Positions 8,643 through 18,000 are shown, counted from the first letter of the stretch. The stretch: DNA of 50,573 bases from Lysobacteraceae bacterium (GCA_030681035.1 JAUXUI010000095.1:1-50573), one strand, 5' to 3'. The notes: generated from the letters alone by a model not told the origin. Numbers and translations: made by a program.

Positions 8643-11600
8643 TCACCGCACCGGTGCGCTGGTGTTGGTAATAAACCCATTCGGCGTATCGAGTAGCGCC
8701 TGAGCGTCAACTTCGACATCCGATTCGATGCGCAGACGCCACTTGCCGCTGCCCTTGCCAAAGGCGCCCAACTGGCCGCTGTCGGCATTGCCCAGTTCCA
8801 GATCCTGCGCGCTCAGTTCGATTGCCGAATTTGCTGCAATGTCAACCACGATGCTGCCGCCCAATGCGGGCCGGCCGGCATCATCGACGCCACTGATGAT
8901 CGCCGAGCCAGCCGTATTGGTGCGATTGATCAGGCGCAGGAAGCTGCGCTGATTGGTGTTGTCGCCGGGATTGAGCATCGGTACTTCGCTGATCAGGAAC
9001 GACGACTTGGGTGCCCGTTCGCTGAGGTTGGTCACGAAGCCGTCCGGGGTGCGCACCAGATTCTGCACCTCAAGCGGCAGCAACGAAGTAATGGTGATTT
9101 GCCAGCGGCCAACGCCATCGCCAAAGCCGCCGCTCAGGCCCTTGCCCGGGTTTCCTGTTTCCAGATCGCTGGCAGTAAATTGCTTCGACTGGAACGGTCC
9201 GATATCAAACCACGCACTGGGTGGTGACGGCCGCTGCCCGTTGTCGTCAATTGCCGAGAGGATGACCGTACCCGCCTGTGCCGATGGATTAACGATGCGG
9301 ATGAAAGTCTGCTGCTGGGTCTCATCGGCAGGATTGGCGATCAGCACCAGCTTGTCCGCCTCGGCATCATTGGCTGCATGCGGTGCGGTAGCGCTGAGGC
9401 TGGTCAGGAAGCCATCCGGGGTGCGGATCAGGCTCATCACTTCCAGACTGAGTGGCGAGTGCAGCGACAGCCGCCACTTGCCCGCACCATCGCCCAGCGC
9501 CCCCGACAACCCTTTGCCCGGGTTGCCCAGCTCATAGTCATTGCTGTTGAACTGCACCGCCTGTTGTGGTGCAAGGGTAAAGCCCAGATCGCCCGCCGGT
9601 GCCGGATTGCCGTTGTCATCGATACCCGACACCGTCACCGTTCCCTCCTGCTTGGAACGGTTGACCACGCGGATGAAGCTCTGCTGCTCGGGGTTGCTGG
9701 CCGGGTTGGCGAAATAGACGACGTACTCGCCCGCAGCCGGCTTGGGCGCGGTATCGCTGAGGTTGGTGACGAAGCCGTCCGGGGTGCGGATCAGGCTCAT
9801 CACGTCAACCGGTGCCGATGACCCCACCTTGATCTGCCACTTGCCTATTCCCGCGCCGAAGCGACCGATCAGCCCCTTGCCCGGATTACCCAACTCCAGA
9901 TCCTGGCTGGTCACCTGCAACGAGCGATTGGCGGCCAGCGCAAACGTTACTGCTCCCAACGTCGCTGGCTGGCCATCGTCGTCGATGCCGAGCAACTCCA
10001 TATCGACCGCCTGTGCATTGCGGTTGATGAAGCGCAGGAACGATTGCTGGTTGAGATTGTTGCCCGGATTGACGAAGAACACCCGCTTCTGGAATGGCAA
10101 GGCGGTGCCTTCCGGAAGCACCGGTCCGACACTGGCGCTGCTGACGCTCTCCGCCGTGCCACGACCATCGACGTAGCTCACCATCACCGAAATCGCCGCG
10201 CCCACATCGAGATCATTCAATGTGTAACTGGTCGCGGTGGCACCGGCAATCGCTGCGCCGTTACGCCGCCACTGGTAGCTGAACGGTCCGAGACCATCCT
10301 CATCCGCCAGTGTCTGCGCTGCACTGAGCACTTGTTCTTCCACGGCATTGCCGGTGATGTTCACCGTGCCGGTAGGCACACGGTTGCCGCCCACCAGCCC
10401 AGTGACGCTGGCGCTGACCGCACTCTCGGCAGTGCCGTGGGCGTCGGTATAGCTCACCCGCACGCTCAGCGCCTGCCCGATGTCGACGTTGGCGACGGTA
10501 TAGGTGGTGCCGGTGGCGCCGACAATATCGACGCCGGCGCGCAGCCACTGGTAGCTCAGCGCGCCCAGCCCATCCGCATCGGCAAGCGTGTTGCTCGCCG
10601 TGAGCGCCTGCCCGACCACCGCCGAACCGCTGATGGTGACGCTGCCGGTGAGGGCGTCGTTGATGTTCACTACCGCTGCGGTCGGCCCACCCAGGAACGG
10701 GCCTTCGGCCGTGCCATGGGCGTCGGTATAACTCACCGATACCGACATCAACGCACCCACGTCAGCATCGCCGAGCAGGTAGGCGCTAGCGGTCGCACCG
10801 GGCACGTCGACGCCATCGCGCCGCCACTGGTAGCTCAAAACGCCGAGACCATCGGCGTCGGCCAGCGTGCTGACTGCGGTCAGGGTCTGGTCTTCGGTTG
10901 CGGTGCCGGAAATGCTGATGCCACCGGTCGGTACGTCGTTGACGTTGACCACGGCCGAGGTGGCGGCGCTGGTTACCGCCTCGGCGGTGCCGTGGCCATC
11001 GGTGTAGCTGGCGGTCACCGTGATCAGCGCGCCAACATCGGCATTGCCGAGTACATAGGTGCTGGCGGTGGCGCCACTAATGGCCACACCGCCACGCCGC
11101 CATTGATAACTGATTGCGCCCAGACCATCGGCGTCCGCCAGGGTGTTGCTGGCAGTCAGGGTCTGGTTTTCGGTGGCGGTACCGGCAATCGTCACGCTGC
11201 CGGTCGGCACATCGTTGACATTGACGACCGCCGAGGTCGCGGCGCTGGTGGCGCTCTCGGCGTTGCCGCCGCCATCGGTGTAGCTGATGGTGACAGTGAT
11301 CAGCGCGCCAACATCGGCATTGCCGAGCACATAAGTCGTGGCAGTGGCGCCGCCGATGGCCACGCCGTCACGCTTCCATTGGTAGCTGAATGCACCGAGC
11401 CCGTCGACATCGGCCAGGGTGTTGTTGGCGGTGAGGGTCTGGTTCTCGGTTGCGGTGCCGGCGATGGTCACGCTGCCCGTGGCCGGGTTGTTGAAGTTGG
11501 TGACCACCGCGGTGGCGCCACTGGTGACGCTTTCCGAGGTCGAGTGGCCATCGACGTAACTCACGGTGACCGTGATGACCTTGCCGATATCGCCGGCGAC

Positions 11601-13541
11601 TACTACGTAGGTACTGGCGTTGGCGCCCGCGATCGGCGCGGCGTCCGCGCGCCACTGGTAGCTCAGCACACCGAGCCCATCGGCATCGGCCAGGGTCGAG
11701 GTATCCGCAGTCAAGGTCTGGGTGCGCTGCGCGGTACCGGTGATGGTCACGCCGCCGGTCGGCGCGTCATTGACGTTCACCACCGCGCCGGTGGGGCCCG
11801 CAGTGAACGGACCCTCGGCGGTGCCGTGCAAGTCGGTGTAGGTCACCGACAGCGACATCACGCCGCCGACATCCACATTGCCCAGCGTGTACGTACTCGC
11901 TGTCGCACCAGCCAGGATCGCGCCGTTGCGCAACCACTGGTAGCTCAAGGCGCCCAGTCCGTCGGCATCGGCCAGCGTGCTGAGCGCAGTCAGGGTCTGG
12001 TTTTCGGTGGCGGTACCGGAAATGCTCACGCCACCGGTCGCTGCGTCATTGACGTTGACCACGGCTGAAGTGGCGCCGCTGGTTACCGCCTCGGCGGTGC
12101 CGTGGCCATCGGTGTAGCTGGCAGTCACCGTGATTGTTGCACCGACGTCGGCATTACCCAGTACGTAGGTGGTCGCGGTGGCGCCGCCAATCGACACGCC
12201 GCCGCGCCGCCACTGATAGCTGATCGCACCCAGGCCATCGGCATCGGCCAGCGTGTTGCTGGCAGTCAGGGTCTGATTTTCGGTCGCGGTACCACTGATC
12301 GTGACGCTGCCGGTGGGGGCGTCGTTGACATTCACCACAGCCGATGTGGCGCCGCTGGTCACGCTCTCGGCATTGCCCAGACCATCGGTGTAGCTGGCGG
12401 TGACGGTGATTGTTGCGCCGACATCGGCATTGCCCAGCACGTAGGTGCTGGCGGTGGCGCCGCCAATCGCAACGCCGCCGCGCTTCCACTGGTAGCTGAT
12501 CGCGCCCAGGCCATCGGAATCGGCCAGGGTGTTGCTGGCGGTCAGGGTCTGGTTTTCGGTGGCGGTACCGGAAATCGTCACGCTGCCGGTGGGGGCATTG
12601 TTGAGGGCAACGGTATGCACGGTGCCGGCGCTGAACGCAGCGGTGAAGCCGGCGTTGCCGTTGCCGTAGGGGCCGGTAGTGCCGAGGCTAAACTTCGGGT
12701 TGACATCAACAATGTTGGTATTGGCCTTCAGATCCAGGCGGATCGAACCGTTGCCAGAAATGCTGCTGATGGTAACCGTGAATCGGTTGTCGCTGACCCG
12801 CGGCAACGGTGAGGGACCGGGAATCAGCACCACCCCGGTGACGGTGCCGGTGGCGCTGCCGGAAACCGTGGTCACCTGAAAATCGTCGGCGCTGACCGAG
12901 GCCGCAGTCGGGGTTTCGTCGAACGTCACGGTGTACGTGATGGAGGTTGCGGTGACTGCCGGCGCGCCGACCAGGGCAATCGAGGTGACGCCCGGTGGTC
13001 GCGAACCGGTGCACGGCGCGTTGGTGGTGACGCACAGATTGCCGGCGTCGGAAGTACACAGGGAAAACAGGGTGCTACATACGCCGCTGAATTGCGGCTT
13101 GCCGGCGAAGCCACTGGCTACGATGGCGTCGAACGACGCCGATGAGGCCTGTCGGGAACGTTTGTGGCCGCTGATCTGCGACTGCCCTTGCTGCGCCGAC
13201 GGCGCCAACAGGCCGTTCTCGGCCAGGAAGCGCCGCAACTCGGCGTCGGACACGGCGTCGTTTGCCGGGACAGCGGGCGCAATGGCTTCGCCTGCAGCGG
13301 GCGACACGCCGAACGCCAAAAAGGTGTCGGCCGCCGCGATCGGCGCGGCATCGAGCCGGTAGACATTGGCTGTGGTCTGACGCTCAACCCGACGCCCGCC
13401 CTGCCGGACACCGCTACTGACCGAACTGCCACCGGCGATGCCGGCAGCGGGCGAGAAGGCGAGCAACGCCGGTAATGCACGCTTCATCGCCGCAGCCAAT
13501 ATGCCATCGGCGCCCTTGTGATCAGGTGTCCTGTTGCTCAT
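8643..13541 (-). CDS. Giant secreted/surface protein, 9 Ig-like repeats plus 4 C-terminal repeats
   Basis: A 1632-residue exported protein. After an 18-residue lead, MKRALPALLAFSPAAGIAGG (from residue 19) looks like a signal peptide; the upstream ATG is preferred because AGGGGAAAGG lies just before it. Residues about 180-300 contain a Calx-beta/SwmB-like segment (TSITYTVTFDETPT). Residues about 313-1140 hold nine Ig-like repeats of 92-94 residues, each with TLADADGLG.SYQW, a TYVLGNADVG turn and SYTDGHGTAE. Residues about 1150-1632 hold four copies of another domain, with NP..N..QQSF.R..NR, then DLE.GNPGKGL.G and LIRTPDGFVTNLS. Six genes run in this direction: three Tail Collar proteins, a subtilase, a TIGR03032-like gene and this one. 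No LPXTG, autotransporter barrel or T1SS repeat is visible. A role in adhesion or display is inference. Confidence 0.88.
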   Translation of the reverse strand: MSNRTPDHKGADGILAAAMKRALPALLAFSPAAGIAGGSSVSSGVRQGGRRVERQTTANVYRLDAAPIAAADTFLAFGVSPAAGEAIAPAVPANDAVSDAELRRFLAENGLLAPSAQQGQSQISGHKRSRQASSASFDAIVASGFAGKPQFSGVCSTLFSLCTSDAGNLCVTTNAPCTGSRPPGVTSIALVGAPAVTATSITYTVTFDETPTAASVSADDFQVTTVSGSATGTVTGVVLIPGPSPLPRVSDNRFTVTISSISGNGSIRLDLKANTNIVDVNPKFSLGTTGPYGNGNAGFTAAFSAGTVHTVALNNAPTGSVTISGTATENQTLTASNTLADSDGLGAISYQWKRGGVAIGGATASTYVLGNADVGATITVTASYTDGLGNAESVTSGATSAVVNVNDAPTGSVTISGTATENQTLTASNTLADADGLGAISYQWRRGGVSIGGATATTYVLGNADVGATITVTASYTDGHGTAEAVTSGATSAVVNVNDAATGGVSISGTATENQTLTALSTLADADGLGALSYQWLRNGAILAGATASTYTLGNVDVGGVMSLSVTYTDLHGTAEGPFTAGPTGAVVNVNDAPTGGVTITGTAQRTQTLTADTSTLADADGLGVLSYQWRADAAPIAGANASTYVVVAGDIGKVITVTVSYVDGHSTSESVTSGATAVVTNFNNPATGSVTIAGTATENQTLTANNTLADVDGLGAFSYQWKRDGVAIGGATATTYVLGNADVGALITVTISYTDGGGNAESATSAATSAVVNVNDVPTGSVTIAGTATENQTLTASNTLADADGLGAISYQWRRGGVAISGATASTYVLGNADVGALITVTASYTDGHGTAEAVTSAATSAVVNVNDVPTGGISISGTATEDQTLTAVSTLADADGLGVLSYQWRRDGVDVPGATASAYLLGDADVGALMSVSVSYTDAHGTAEGPFLGGPTAAVVNINDALTGSVTISGSAVVGQALTASNTLADADGLGALSYQWLRAGVDIVGATGTTYTVANVDIGQALSVRVSYTDAHGTAESAVSASVTGLVGGNRVPTGTVNITGNAVEEQVLSAAQTLADEDGLGPFSYQWRRNGAAIAGATATSYTLNDLDVGAAISVMVSYVDGRGTAESVSSASVGPVLPEGTALPFQKRVFFVNPGNNLNQQSFLRFINRNAQAVDMELLGIDDDGQPATLGAVTFALAANRSLQVTSQDLELGNPGKGLIGRFGAGIGKWQIKVGSSAPVDVMSLIRTPDGFVTNLSDTAPKPAAGEYVVYFANPASNPEQQSFIRVVNRSKQEGTVTVSGIDDNGNPAPAGDLGFTLAPQQAVQFNSNDYELGNPGKGLSGALGDGAGKWRLSLHSPLSLEVMSLIRTPDGFLTSLSATAPHAANDAEADKLVLIANPADETQQQTFIRIVNPSAQAGTVILSAIDDNGQRPSPPSAWFDIGPFQSKQFTASDLETGNPGKGLSGGFGDGVGRWQITITSLLPLEVQNLVRTPDGFVTNLSERAPKSSFLISEVPMLNPGDNTNQRSFLRLINRTNTAGSAIISGVDDAGRPALGGSIVVDIAANSAIELSAQDLELGNADSGQLGAFGKGSGKWRLRIESDVEVDAQALLDTPNGFITNTSAPVR
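10110..12605 (-). repeat. Nine tandem ~280-bp coding repeats
   Basis: Inside the giant gene, nine consecutive units of 276-282 bases encode the Ig-like repeats. Several units are close at the DNA level, for example the recurring GTGCCGTGGCCATCGGTGTA and GTCAGGGTCTGGTTTTCGGT stretches. Units 3, 4 and 7 differ most: they carry TAEGPF or an altered A..A core. Such arrays change copy number by recombination, so length may vary between strains and the region may misassemble. Confidence 0.9.
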
Positions 13542-13796
13542 GCCTTTCCCCTATTGAATGGTTGTGGGTACCGAGAGCCTGGAATACCCCAGACACCCTG
13601 CCCAACAGCTTTACTGCGAGTTTACGCACCGACGGTTTTTCACGGCGCCCTGCATATCAAGGCGTGCATCCTTTCATGCGGCCAAGGCCACACCGGCAAC
13701 CACTGCCCACAACCACCCAGCGCATACACGGGCAAGCACTTCTAACGAACGTGAGTCATCCGCAGGAACGGCCAACTACGACACAAACAACCACTA
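13542..13796. other. Intergenic region before the giant gene
   Basis: About 255 bases between the TIGR03032-like gene and the giant gene, both on the minus strand. It is long enough for a promoter of its own, so the giant gene may be transcribed separately from the protease and collar genes. I could not identify a convincing -35/-10 pair or operator. Short open frames on the plus strand have no ribosome site or recognisable product. Confidence 0.4.
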
Positions 13797-14870
13797 TCAG
13801 AACGAGTAGATTTCGCCCACTCGCTCGTCGCTCCACTCCAGCATCTCCGGCCAGGTACTGCCCTCAAGCAAGGCGACATCGTAGATTTGTGTGACATCGC
13901 CGGTGAAAGCCATGCGGGCGACCACCGTGCCAGTGGTCAAATCGACCACACACAGGCCGCATTCGGTGACCTCGTCCGCGATCGGCGGCCGCAACGCCGC
14001 TTCCGATATTCGCGCCTGTGACAGCCCGACGAACATCAACGAACCCAGAAACGCCAAGCCACGGGTAAAGCCGGGCAATGCCACCACCGTACGCAAGCTG
14101 CCACTGACCGGATCAAGCGCACGCACCAGCCCTCGCCCGGACTCGCAGAAATACACCTCGCCACGATGCCAGCGCGGCGAATGTGGCATCACCAGGCCGT
14201 CCAGCAACACCCGGTTGCCGGCGACCTCCATCAGCGTGCCATCAAATTCGGTCCAATCGCGCCAGGCGCGTGGGCGATCGAACTTGCCGAACGTGGTCAC
14301 ATACGCCGGCAACCCATCGCGCATCGCCATGCCGTTGAGGTGGCAGCGATCCTCCGCCACCAGTTCACTGACGAAGTACGGCTGCCAACGCGGCACAAAG
14401 CTGCTGTCGGGATGGAAATTGCACAAGCACGAAAACGTCGAATTGACCGCCCACAACCCCCCTTCGCCCCAGGCGATGTCGTGAACGTTGATCATGCCGC
14501 TGACGTGCGAGGCACGTGGCACGAACAACGCATCGGTCGGCTCGCCCGGCGAGGAGCCATCGATGCCGCTGTCGTTGCGGCGGAAATCGAGCACCTGCGC
14601 CCAGATGCCCAGCACCAACCGGTCGCTGCGTACGGCCAGGCCCATCGGCCGAGGGAAAGCGCGCAGATGGGTATTGATCACCTCGCCGTCGCTGCGCACC
14701 ATCACCAGTCGGCTGGCCTGGTAGGAGGTCATCAGCACCGACACGTTCAGCGCCTTGAGCAGGGCTGGCAGGTTGCTCGAGTGGGTGCTGGTGAAGTCGA
14801 ACGGCGGTTTCTCTTTGGCCGCGTCCGCCGACGGTGCGGTCTCGTCGTTGCCCGCTCCCTGTTCGCTCAT
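13797..14870 (-). CDS. TIGR03032-like (DUF4915) protein
   Basis: A 357-residue protein of the TIGR03032 type. Characteristic stretches are FDFTSTHSSNLPALLKAL, VSVLMTSYQASRLVMV, HLRAFPRPMGLAV, the run INVHDIAWGEGGLWAVNS with FSCLCNF, LNGMAMRDGLPAYVTTFG, and the end DVTQIYDVALLEG. The short repeating strands suggest a beta-propeller. No signal peptide is visible, so it is probably cytoplasmic. Biochemical function is unknown for the family as far as I can recall. Its start overlaps the stop of the subtilase gene by four bases (ATGA), so the two are made together. Confidence 0.85.
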   Translation of the reverse strand: MSEQGAGNDETAPSADAAKEKPPFDFTSTHSSNLPALLKALNVSVLMTSYQASRLVMVRSDGEVINTHLRAFPRPMGLAVRSDRLVLGIWAQVLDFRRNDSGIDGSSPGEPTDALFVPRASHVSGMINVHDIAWGEGGLWAVNSTFSCLCNFHPDSSFVPRWQPYFVSELVAEDRCHLNGMAMRDGLPAYVTTFGKFDRPRAWRDWTEFDGTLMEVAGNRVLLDGLVMPHSPRWHRGEVYFCESGRGLVRALDPVSGSLRTVVALPGFTRGLAFLGSLMFVGLSQARISEAALRPPIADEVTECGLCVVDLTTGTVVARMAFTGDVTQIYDVALLEGSTWPEMLEWSDERVGEIYSF

Positions 14871-16252
14871 CGTCCTTGCTCCCTATACGCCATCACCGGT
14901 TGCAGCGCAGCCAGTGGCGACACCTTGCCGAAAGTTGGTGCAGGACGATCCGAGCCGGGCAGCGCGGTCGCAGTGCCGAGCAGCATCGATCTCGCGGTGT
15001 CGGCAGTGAGTGCCGGATTGGCAGACAACATCAACGCCAAGGTGGCACTGACCACCGGCGCAGCGGCAGAGGTCTTGGCCAGGTATGCGGGGTTACCGTC
15101 GCCGTTGGTATCCAGCGTACGCAGCATCGAGGGCGCCGCGATATCGATGCCACTGCCAAAGGCGGAGATCGGCTGGTTGGCATGGTCGAGAGCGGTGACC
15201 GATATCACCTCGTCGCGATTGGCCAGGCTGGGCCGCCCCGAGGTATCGAGCGCGTGGTTGCCAGCCGCCACCACGATCAACGTGCCGCGCCCACCCCGGC
15301 CCTTGTGGGCGATCTGCTGCAACACCTCGATCACCGGTTGCAGTAGCAGCGGATCATCCCAACTGCAATTGATCACGTCGGCCTTGGCGAGGTATGCGGC
15401 CTGGAAGGCCAACACCAGATCGGAGGTCCAGGTGCTGGCCAATCGAATCGCGATCAGGGTCGCGTCCGGGGCCATCCCGCGCGGCGTGGCATCAATGCCG
15501 TTGGCGAAGATCAAGCCGGTCACCATGTCGCCATGGTGATCGCCCTTGCGCCGTGGGCTTACGTCGGGACTGCGGCTCTCGGTGTCGTAGGCGAAGGACA
15601 TCGTCACACCCGCCAGACCTGGATGCCGTAACTCCACGCCGGAGTCGATAACGGCGACGCGCACCCCGCGGCCGGTAGCGATCGCCCACACCGCGTCGAG
15701 TTGCAGATCGTGGTGCAGCGAGTAGCCATCCATGTTGTAGCTTGGCTGGATCAATCGCTCAGGCTCGCCGCCGCTCGCCACCTTTAGCACGTCGGGCTGG
15801 GCCCAGATCACGGCGGCATCGTCACGCAGGCGGGTCAATAGCCTGTCAAGCGCTGTCGCATCGGCCACTTCGGCGCGGTAAATGCGCTCCTCGCCGAGCT
15901 CCGCCAGCACCGCCAACGCCCGCAATCCGGGAAACCGGCGCCGCACCTGCTCGCGCGTAACGCCGCTCCGGGTCTTGAACACGATGCCGCGACCCACCGC
16001 TAGTGACAGGGTGGGGCTGTACTGATACAGGCGTAGTGGCTCACGCGCCAGACCGGTGTGGAACGCCGGGTCCAGCAGCGGAAGATCGCGCCAGCTGTCG
16101 GTTTCCTGCCAATGCAGTGGCGGCCCCAGGTGCCCCTCCGCGACGGGAGTGCCAAGCGCAGGCCCGGCATCGGCTTCACCTGCCATCGCCGCAATCGGCG
16201 TCAACGCGGTGCAGGCCAACCCCAGCGACATCATTACACACAGCACACCCAC
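14867..16252 (-). CDS. Secreted subtilisin-family (S8) serine protease
   Basis: A 461-residue protein with a signal peptide (LGLACTALTPIAAMAGEA), a pro-region of about 170 residues with GRGIVFKTRSGVTREQVRRR, and an S8 catalytic domain. The triad is Asp203 (VAVIDSGVEL), His240 (GDHHGDMVTG) and Ser395 (AKTSAAAPVV), with oxyanion Asn332 (VVAAGN). The His and Ser contexts differ from the usual HGTHVAG and GTSMAAP, so substrate use may be unusual, though all four residues are kept. The start codon is GTG after GGGGAG; an ATG six codons on is possible. Translationally coupled to the TIGR03032-like gene; 137 bases after the collar genes. Possibly it processes the collar or giant proteins (inference). 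Confidence 0.88.
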   Translation of the reverse strand: MGVLCVMMSLGLACTALTPIAAMAGEADAGPALGTPVAEGHLGPPLHWQETDSWRDLPLLDPAFHTGLAREPLRLYQYSPTLSLAVGRGIVFKTRSGVTREQVRRRFPGLRALAVLAELGEERIYRAEVADATALDRLLTRLRDDAAVIWAQPDVLKVASGGEPERLIQPSYNMDGYSLHHDLQLDAVWAIATGRGVRVAVIDSGVELRHPGLAGVTMSFAYDTESRSPDVSPRRKGDHHGDMVTGLIFANGIDATPRGMAPDATLIAIRLASTWTSDLVLAFQAAYLAKADVINCSWDDPLLLQPVIEVLQQIAHKGRGGRGTLIVVAAGNHALDTSGRPSLANRDEVISVTALDHANQPISAFGSGIDIAAPSMLRTLDTNGDGNPAYLAKTSAAAPVVSATLALMLSANPALTADTARSMLLGTATALPGSDRPAPTFGKVSPLAALQPVMAYREQGR

Positions 16253-16389
16253 TCCCCGTTCATCACGATGTCGTCGTTAGCTTCAACCTTTGCGGCATCA
16301 CGCGCGATCAATCGCTGATCGATTGCACCCTATCAACGCCGCAACTCCCGGCCCGCATCAACGAGCCGGGTGCCGCTGCCATCATACGG

Positions 16390-16932
16390 TTACTGCCGGG
16401 GCGGGAAAATGCCCGTTGTAGCGATACAGAAGTTCAACGCCAGACCGGGCTGCCGGTTTTCATGCGGCAGGCTTTGCCCGACCGCCCCGACGAAAGCGGG
16501 CGACATGTTCACACGGGTGATGGGTGCGTTGGTGAGAAAACGGATGTTCTCTTCCGTAGTTGCGGCGTTGTCGAAACCGAGGAAGTCACCTGCCTGCGGT
16601 GTGCCGCTGGTACCGACCTGGTTGCGCCCCTGCAGGGTATGCGCATGCTGCGGCATCTCGGTGGTCAGCAGTGTCACATCGTTGCTGCCTCCCGTCTCGC
16701 CAAGCGCCCTCGGGCTCAGGCCCGGCGCATGCCCCCAAGCCATCGGTGCCGTGGCTTGCAGATTGGGCATCGCGAAGTTGGTGGTGCCGTTACCGCCATA
16801 CGTGGTGCCGATAATTGCGAACAACGCCGTGTTTTGCGAAATCGGCAACAGCTGGCCATTGCAGAACGTCCAGCCACGTGGTGCGTAATTGGTCGCCCAG
16901 ATACGGATTTCGCCAATGAATGGGTCTGACAT
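16390..16932 (-). CDS. Tail Collar domain (MdpB-like) protein, paralogue 3
   Basis: A 180-residue protein with an N-terminal phage Tail Collar domain: PFIGEIRIWATNYAPRGW, CNGQLLPISQNTALFAIIGT and TYGGNGTTNFAMPNL. It continues through TTEMPQHAHT and ends in the family tail LNFCIATTGIFPPRQ. These features match the MdpB-type proteins usually annotated as phage tail protein or microcystin-dependent protein, which occur as chromosomal triplets with no other phage genes, as here. No signal peptide. AGGAGG stands seven bases before the ATG. Third of three tandem paralogues; the function of this group is unknown. Confidence 0.9.
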   Translation of the reverse strand: MSDPFIGEIRIWATNYAPRGWTFCNGQLLPISQNTALFAIIGTTYGGNGTTNFAMPNLQATAPMAWGHAPGLSPRALGETGGSNDVTLLTTEMPQHAHTLQGRNQVGTSGTPQAGDFLGFDNAATTEENIRFLTNAPITRVNMSPAFVGAVGQSLPHENRQPGLALNFCIATTGIFPPRQ

Positions 16933-16941
16933 CGCTGCCTC

Positions 16942-17466
16942 CTAGTTCTGCGACGGGAAGATGCCCGTCAGACTGATGATGAAGTTCACGCACACAAACG
17001 GCATGGTGTTCGCGTGCGGCTGCGAATTACCGGCCGATTGCAGCACTCGGCTGTTCATCGAGCTCGCTGCGGCGGTCGGATTGGTCACGTACAGCGTATC
17101 GCCAGGTTGACCGGCCGGCACCGCATCGGTGGGCGTGCTCGCCACGGCATTGCTGGTACTGACCACCACCGGGTGGCTGTGCGATGGCATTTGGGCGGCG
17201 ATCAGGGTGACGTTCTCGTTACCGAACGACTGTCCCATGACCCGTGTAGACAGGCCCGGGCCTACACCTTGGTGTAGCGGCAGGCGCCCACGCATGTCGG
17301 GCAGCGCGAACGTGGTCTGACCATCGCCGCCATAGGTGGTGCCGATCAGTGCGAACAGGACATCATTCTGGCTGATCGACAACACACTGCCATCGCACAA
17401 CGCCCAGTCCTGGGGCGCATAGTTGCCCCCAAACATGCGAATCTCTCCAACGAACGGCTCTGACAT
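16942..17466 (-). CDS. Tail Collar domain (MdpB-like) protein, paralogue 2
   Basis: A 174-residue Tail Collar protein, with MSEPFVGEIRMFGGNYAPQD, CDGSVLSISQNDVLFALIGT and TYGGDGQTTFALPDMRGRLP, a middle region with AAQMPSHSHPV, and the closing VNFIISLTGIFPSQN. It is clearly homologous end to end with its two neighbours. It lies 9 bases before paralogue 3 and 15 bases after paralogue 1, so the three form one operon. A GGAGAG ribosome site precedes the start. The variable centre (about residues 95-150), between the constant ends, is where the paralogues differ most, as expected if it forms the exposed part. Confidence 0.9.
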   Translation of the reverse strand: MSEPFVGEIRMFGGNYAPQDWALCDGSVLSISQNDVLFALIGTTYGGDGQTTFALPDMRGRLPLHQGVGPGLSTRVMGQSFGNENVTLIAAQMPSHSHPVVVSTSNAVASTPTDAVPAGQPGDTLYVTNPTAAASSMNSRVLQSAGNSQPHANTMPFVCVNFIISLTGIFPSQN

Positions 17467-17481
17467 GGTGCGGCTCTCCGA

Positions 17482-18000
17482 TTAGTTGCGTGACGGGAAG
17501 GTCCCGACCGTCGCGATACAAAAATTGACCACCAGCGACGGCTGCATGTTGTCGTGTGGCTGCGAGCCGCCTGTTGCCGTCATCGACGTACCCAGTGCTA
17601 CTAGTGCATTGGCCGGCCCATACAAATTGCTGGGTTGCTGAGTGATGGTGTCTGTAGCGGTGGTGAACACGGTGTCGTCGTAGTTACGGCTGTTGAAGGC
17701 ATCGGTTGCGCCGGTCGCCTGGTGAGTGTGCGCGGGCATCTGCGCGGGCAGCAGGGTGACGTTTTCCACGCCTGCGGCGTCGCCCTGTAGCGTACCGTTG
17801 CCGAAGTGCGTCGGCGTTCGCCCACGCAGGTCGGGCAATGCGAACGTGGTCGTACCGTTGCCGCCGTATGTTGTGCCGAGCAACGCGAACAACGCCTGGT
17901 TCTGGGCAATCGGCAGCAACTGCCCGTTGCACAATGCCCAACCCTTGGGCGCGAAACTGAAGCCGAACATCCGGACTTCGCTCAAAAACGGCTCTGCCAT
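17482..18000 (-). CDS. Tail Collar domain (MdpB-like) protein, paralogue 1
   Basis: A 172-residue Tail Collar protein: MAEPFLSEVRMFGFSFAPKG, CNGQLLPIAQNQALFALLGT, TYGGNGTTTFALPDLRGRTP, then PAQMPAHTHQATG and the tail VNFCIATVGTFPSRN. I start at 18000, not at the further ATG at 18105, because AGGAGGAAA stands eight bases before it and because the start MAEPF lines up with the starts of the other two paralogues. First gene of the collar triplet, divergent from the GNAT gene across 126 bases that must hold both promoters. Confidence 0.9.
   Translation of the reverse strand: MAEPFLSEVRMFGFSFAPKGWALCNGQLLPIAQNQALFALLGTTYGGNGTTTFALPDLRGRTPTHFGNGTLQGDAAGVENVTLLPAQMPAHTHQATGATDAFNSRNYDDTVFTTATDTITQQPSNLYGPANALVALGTSMTATGGSQPHDNMQPSLVVNFCIATVGTFPSRN

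Noticed and set aside
10044-12812. Long plus-strand open frames (674 and 236 residues) opposite the giant gene
   Set aside because: They mirror the repeat array, are Gly/Ala/His-rich with the same period, have no ribosome site or family motif, and arise from high GC at third positions of the real minus-strand gene.
16390-18000. Prophage remnant
   Set aside because: The Tail Collar genes are three tandem paralogues of the MdpB type with no other phage gene, integrase or attachment site nearby.
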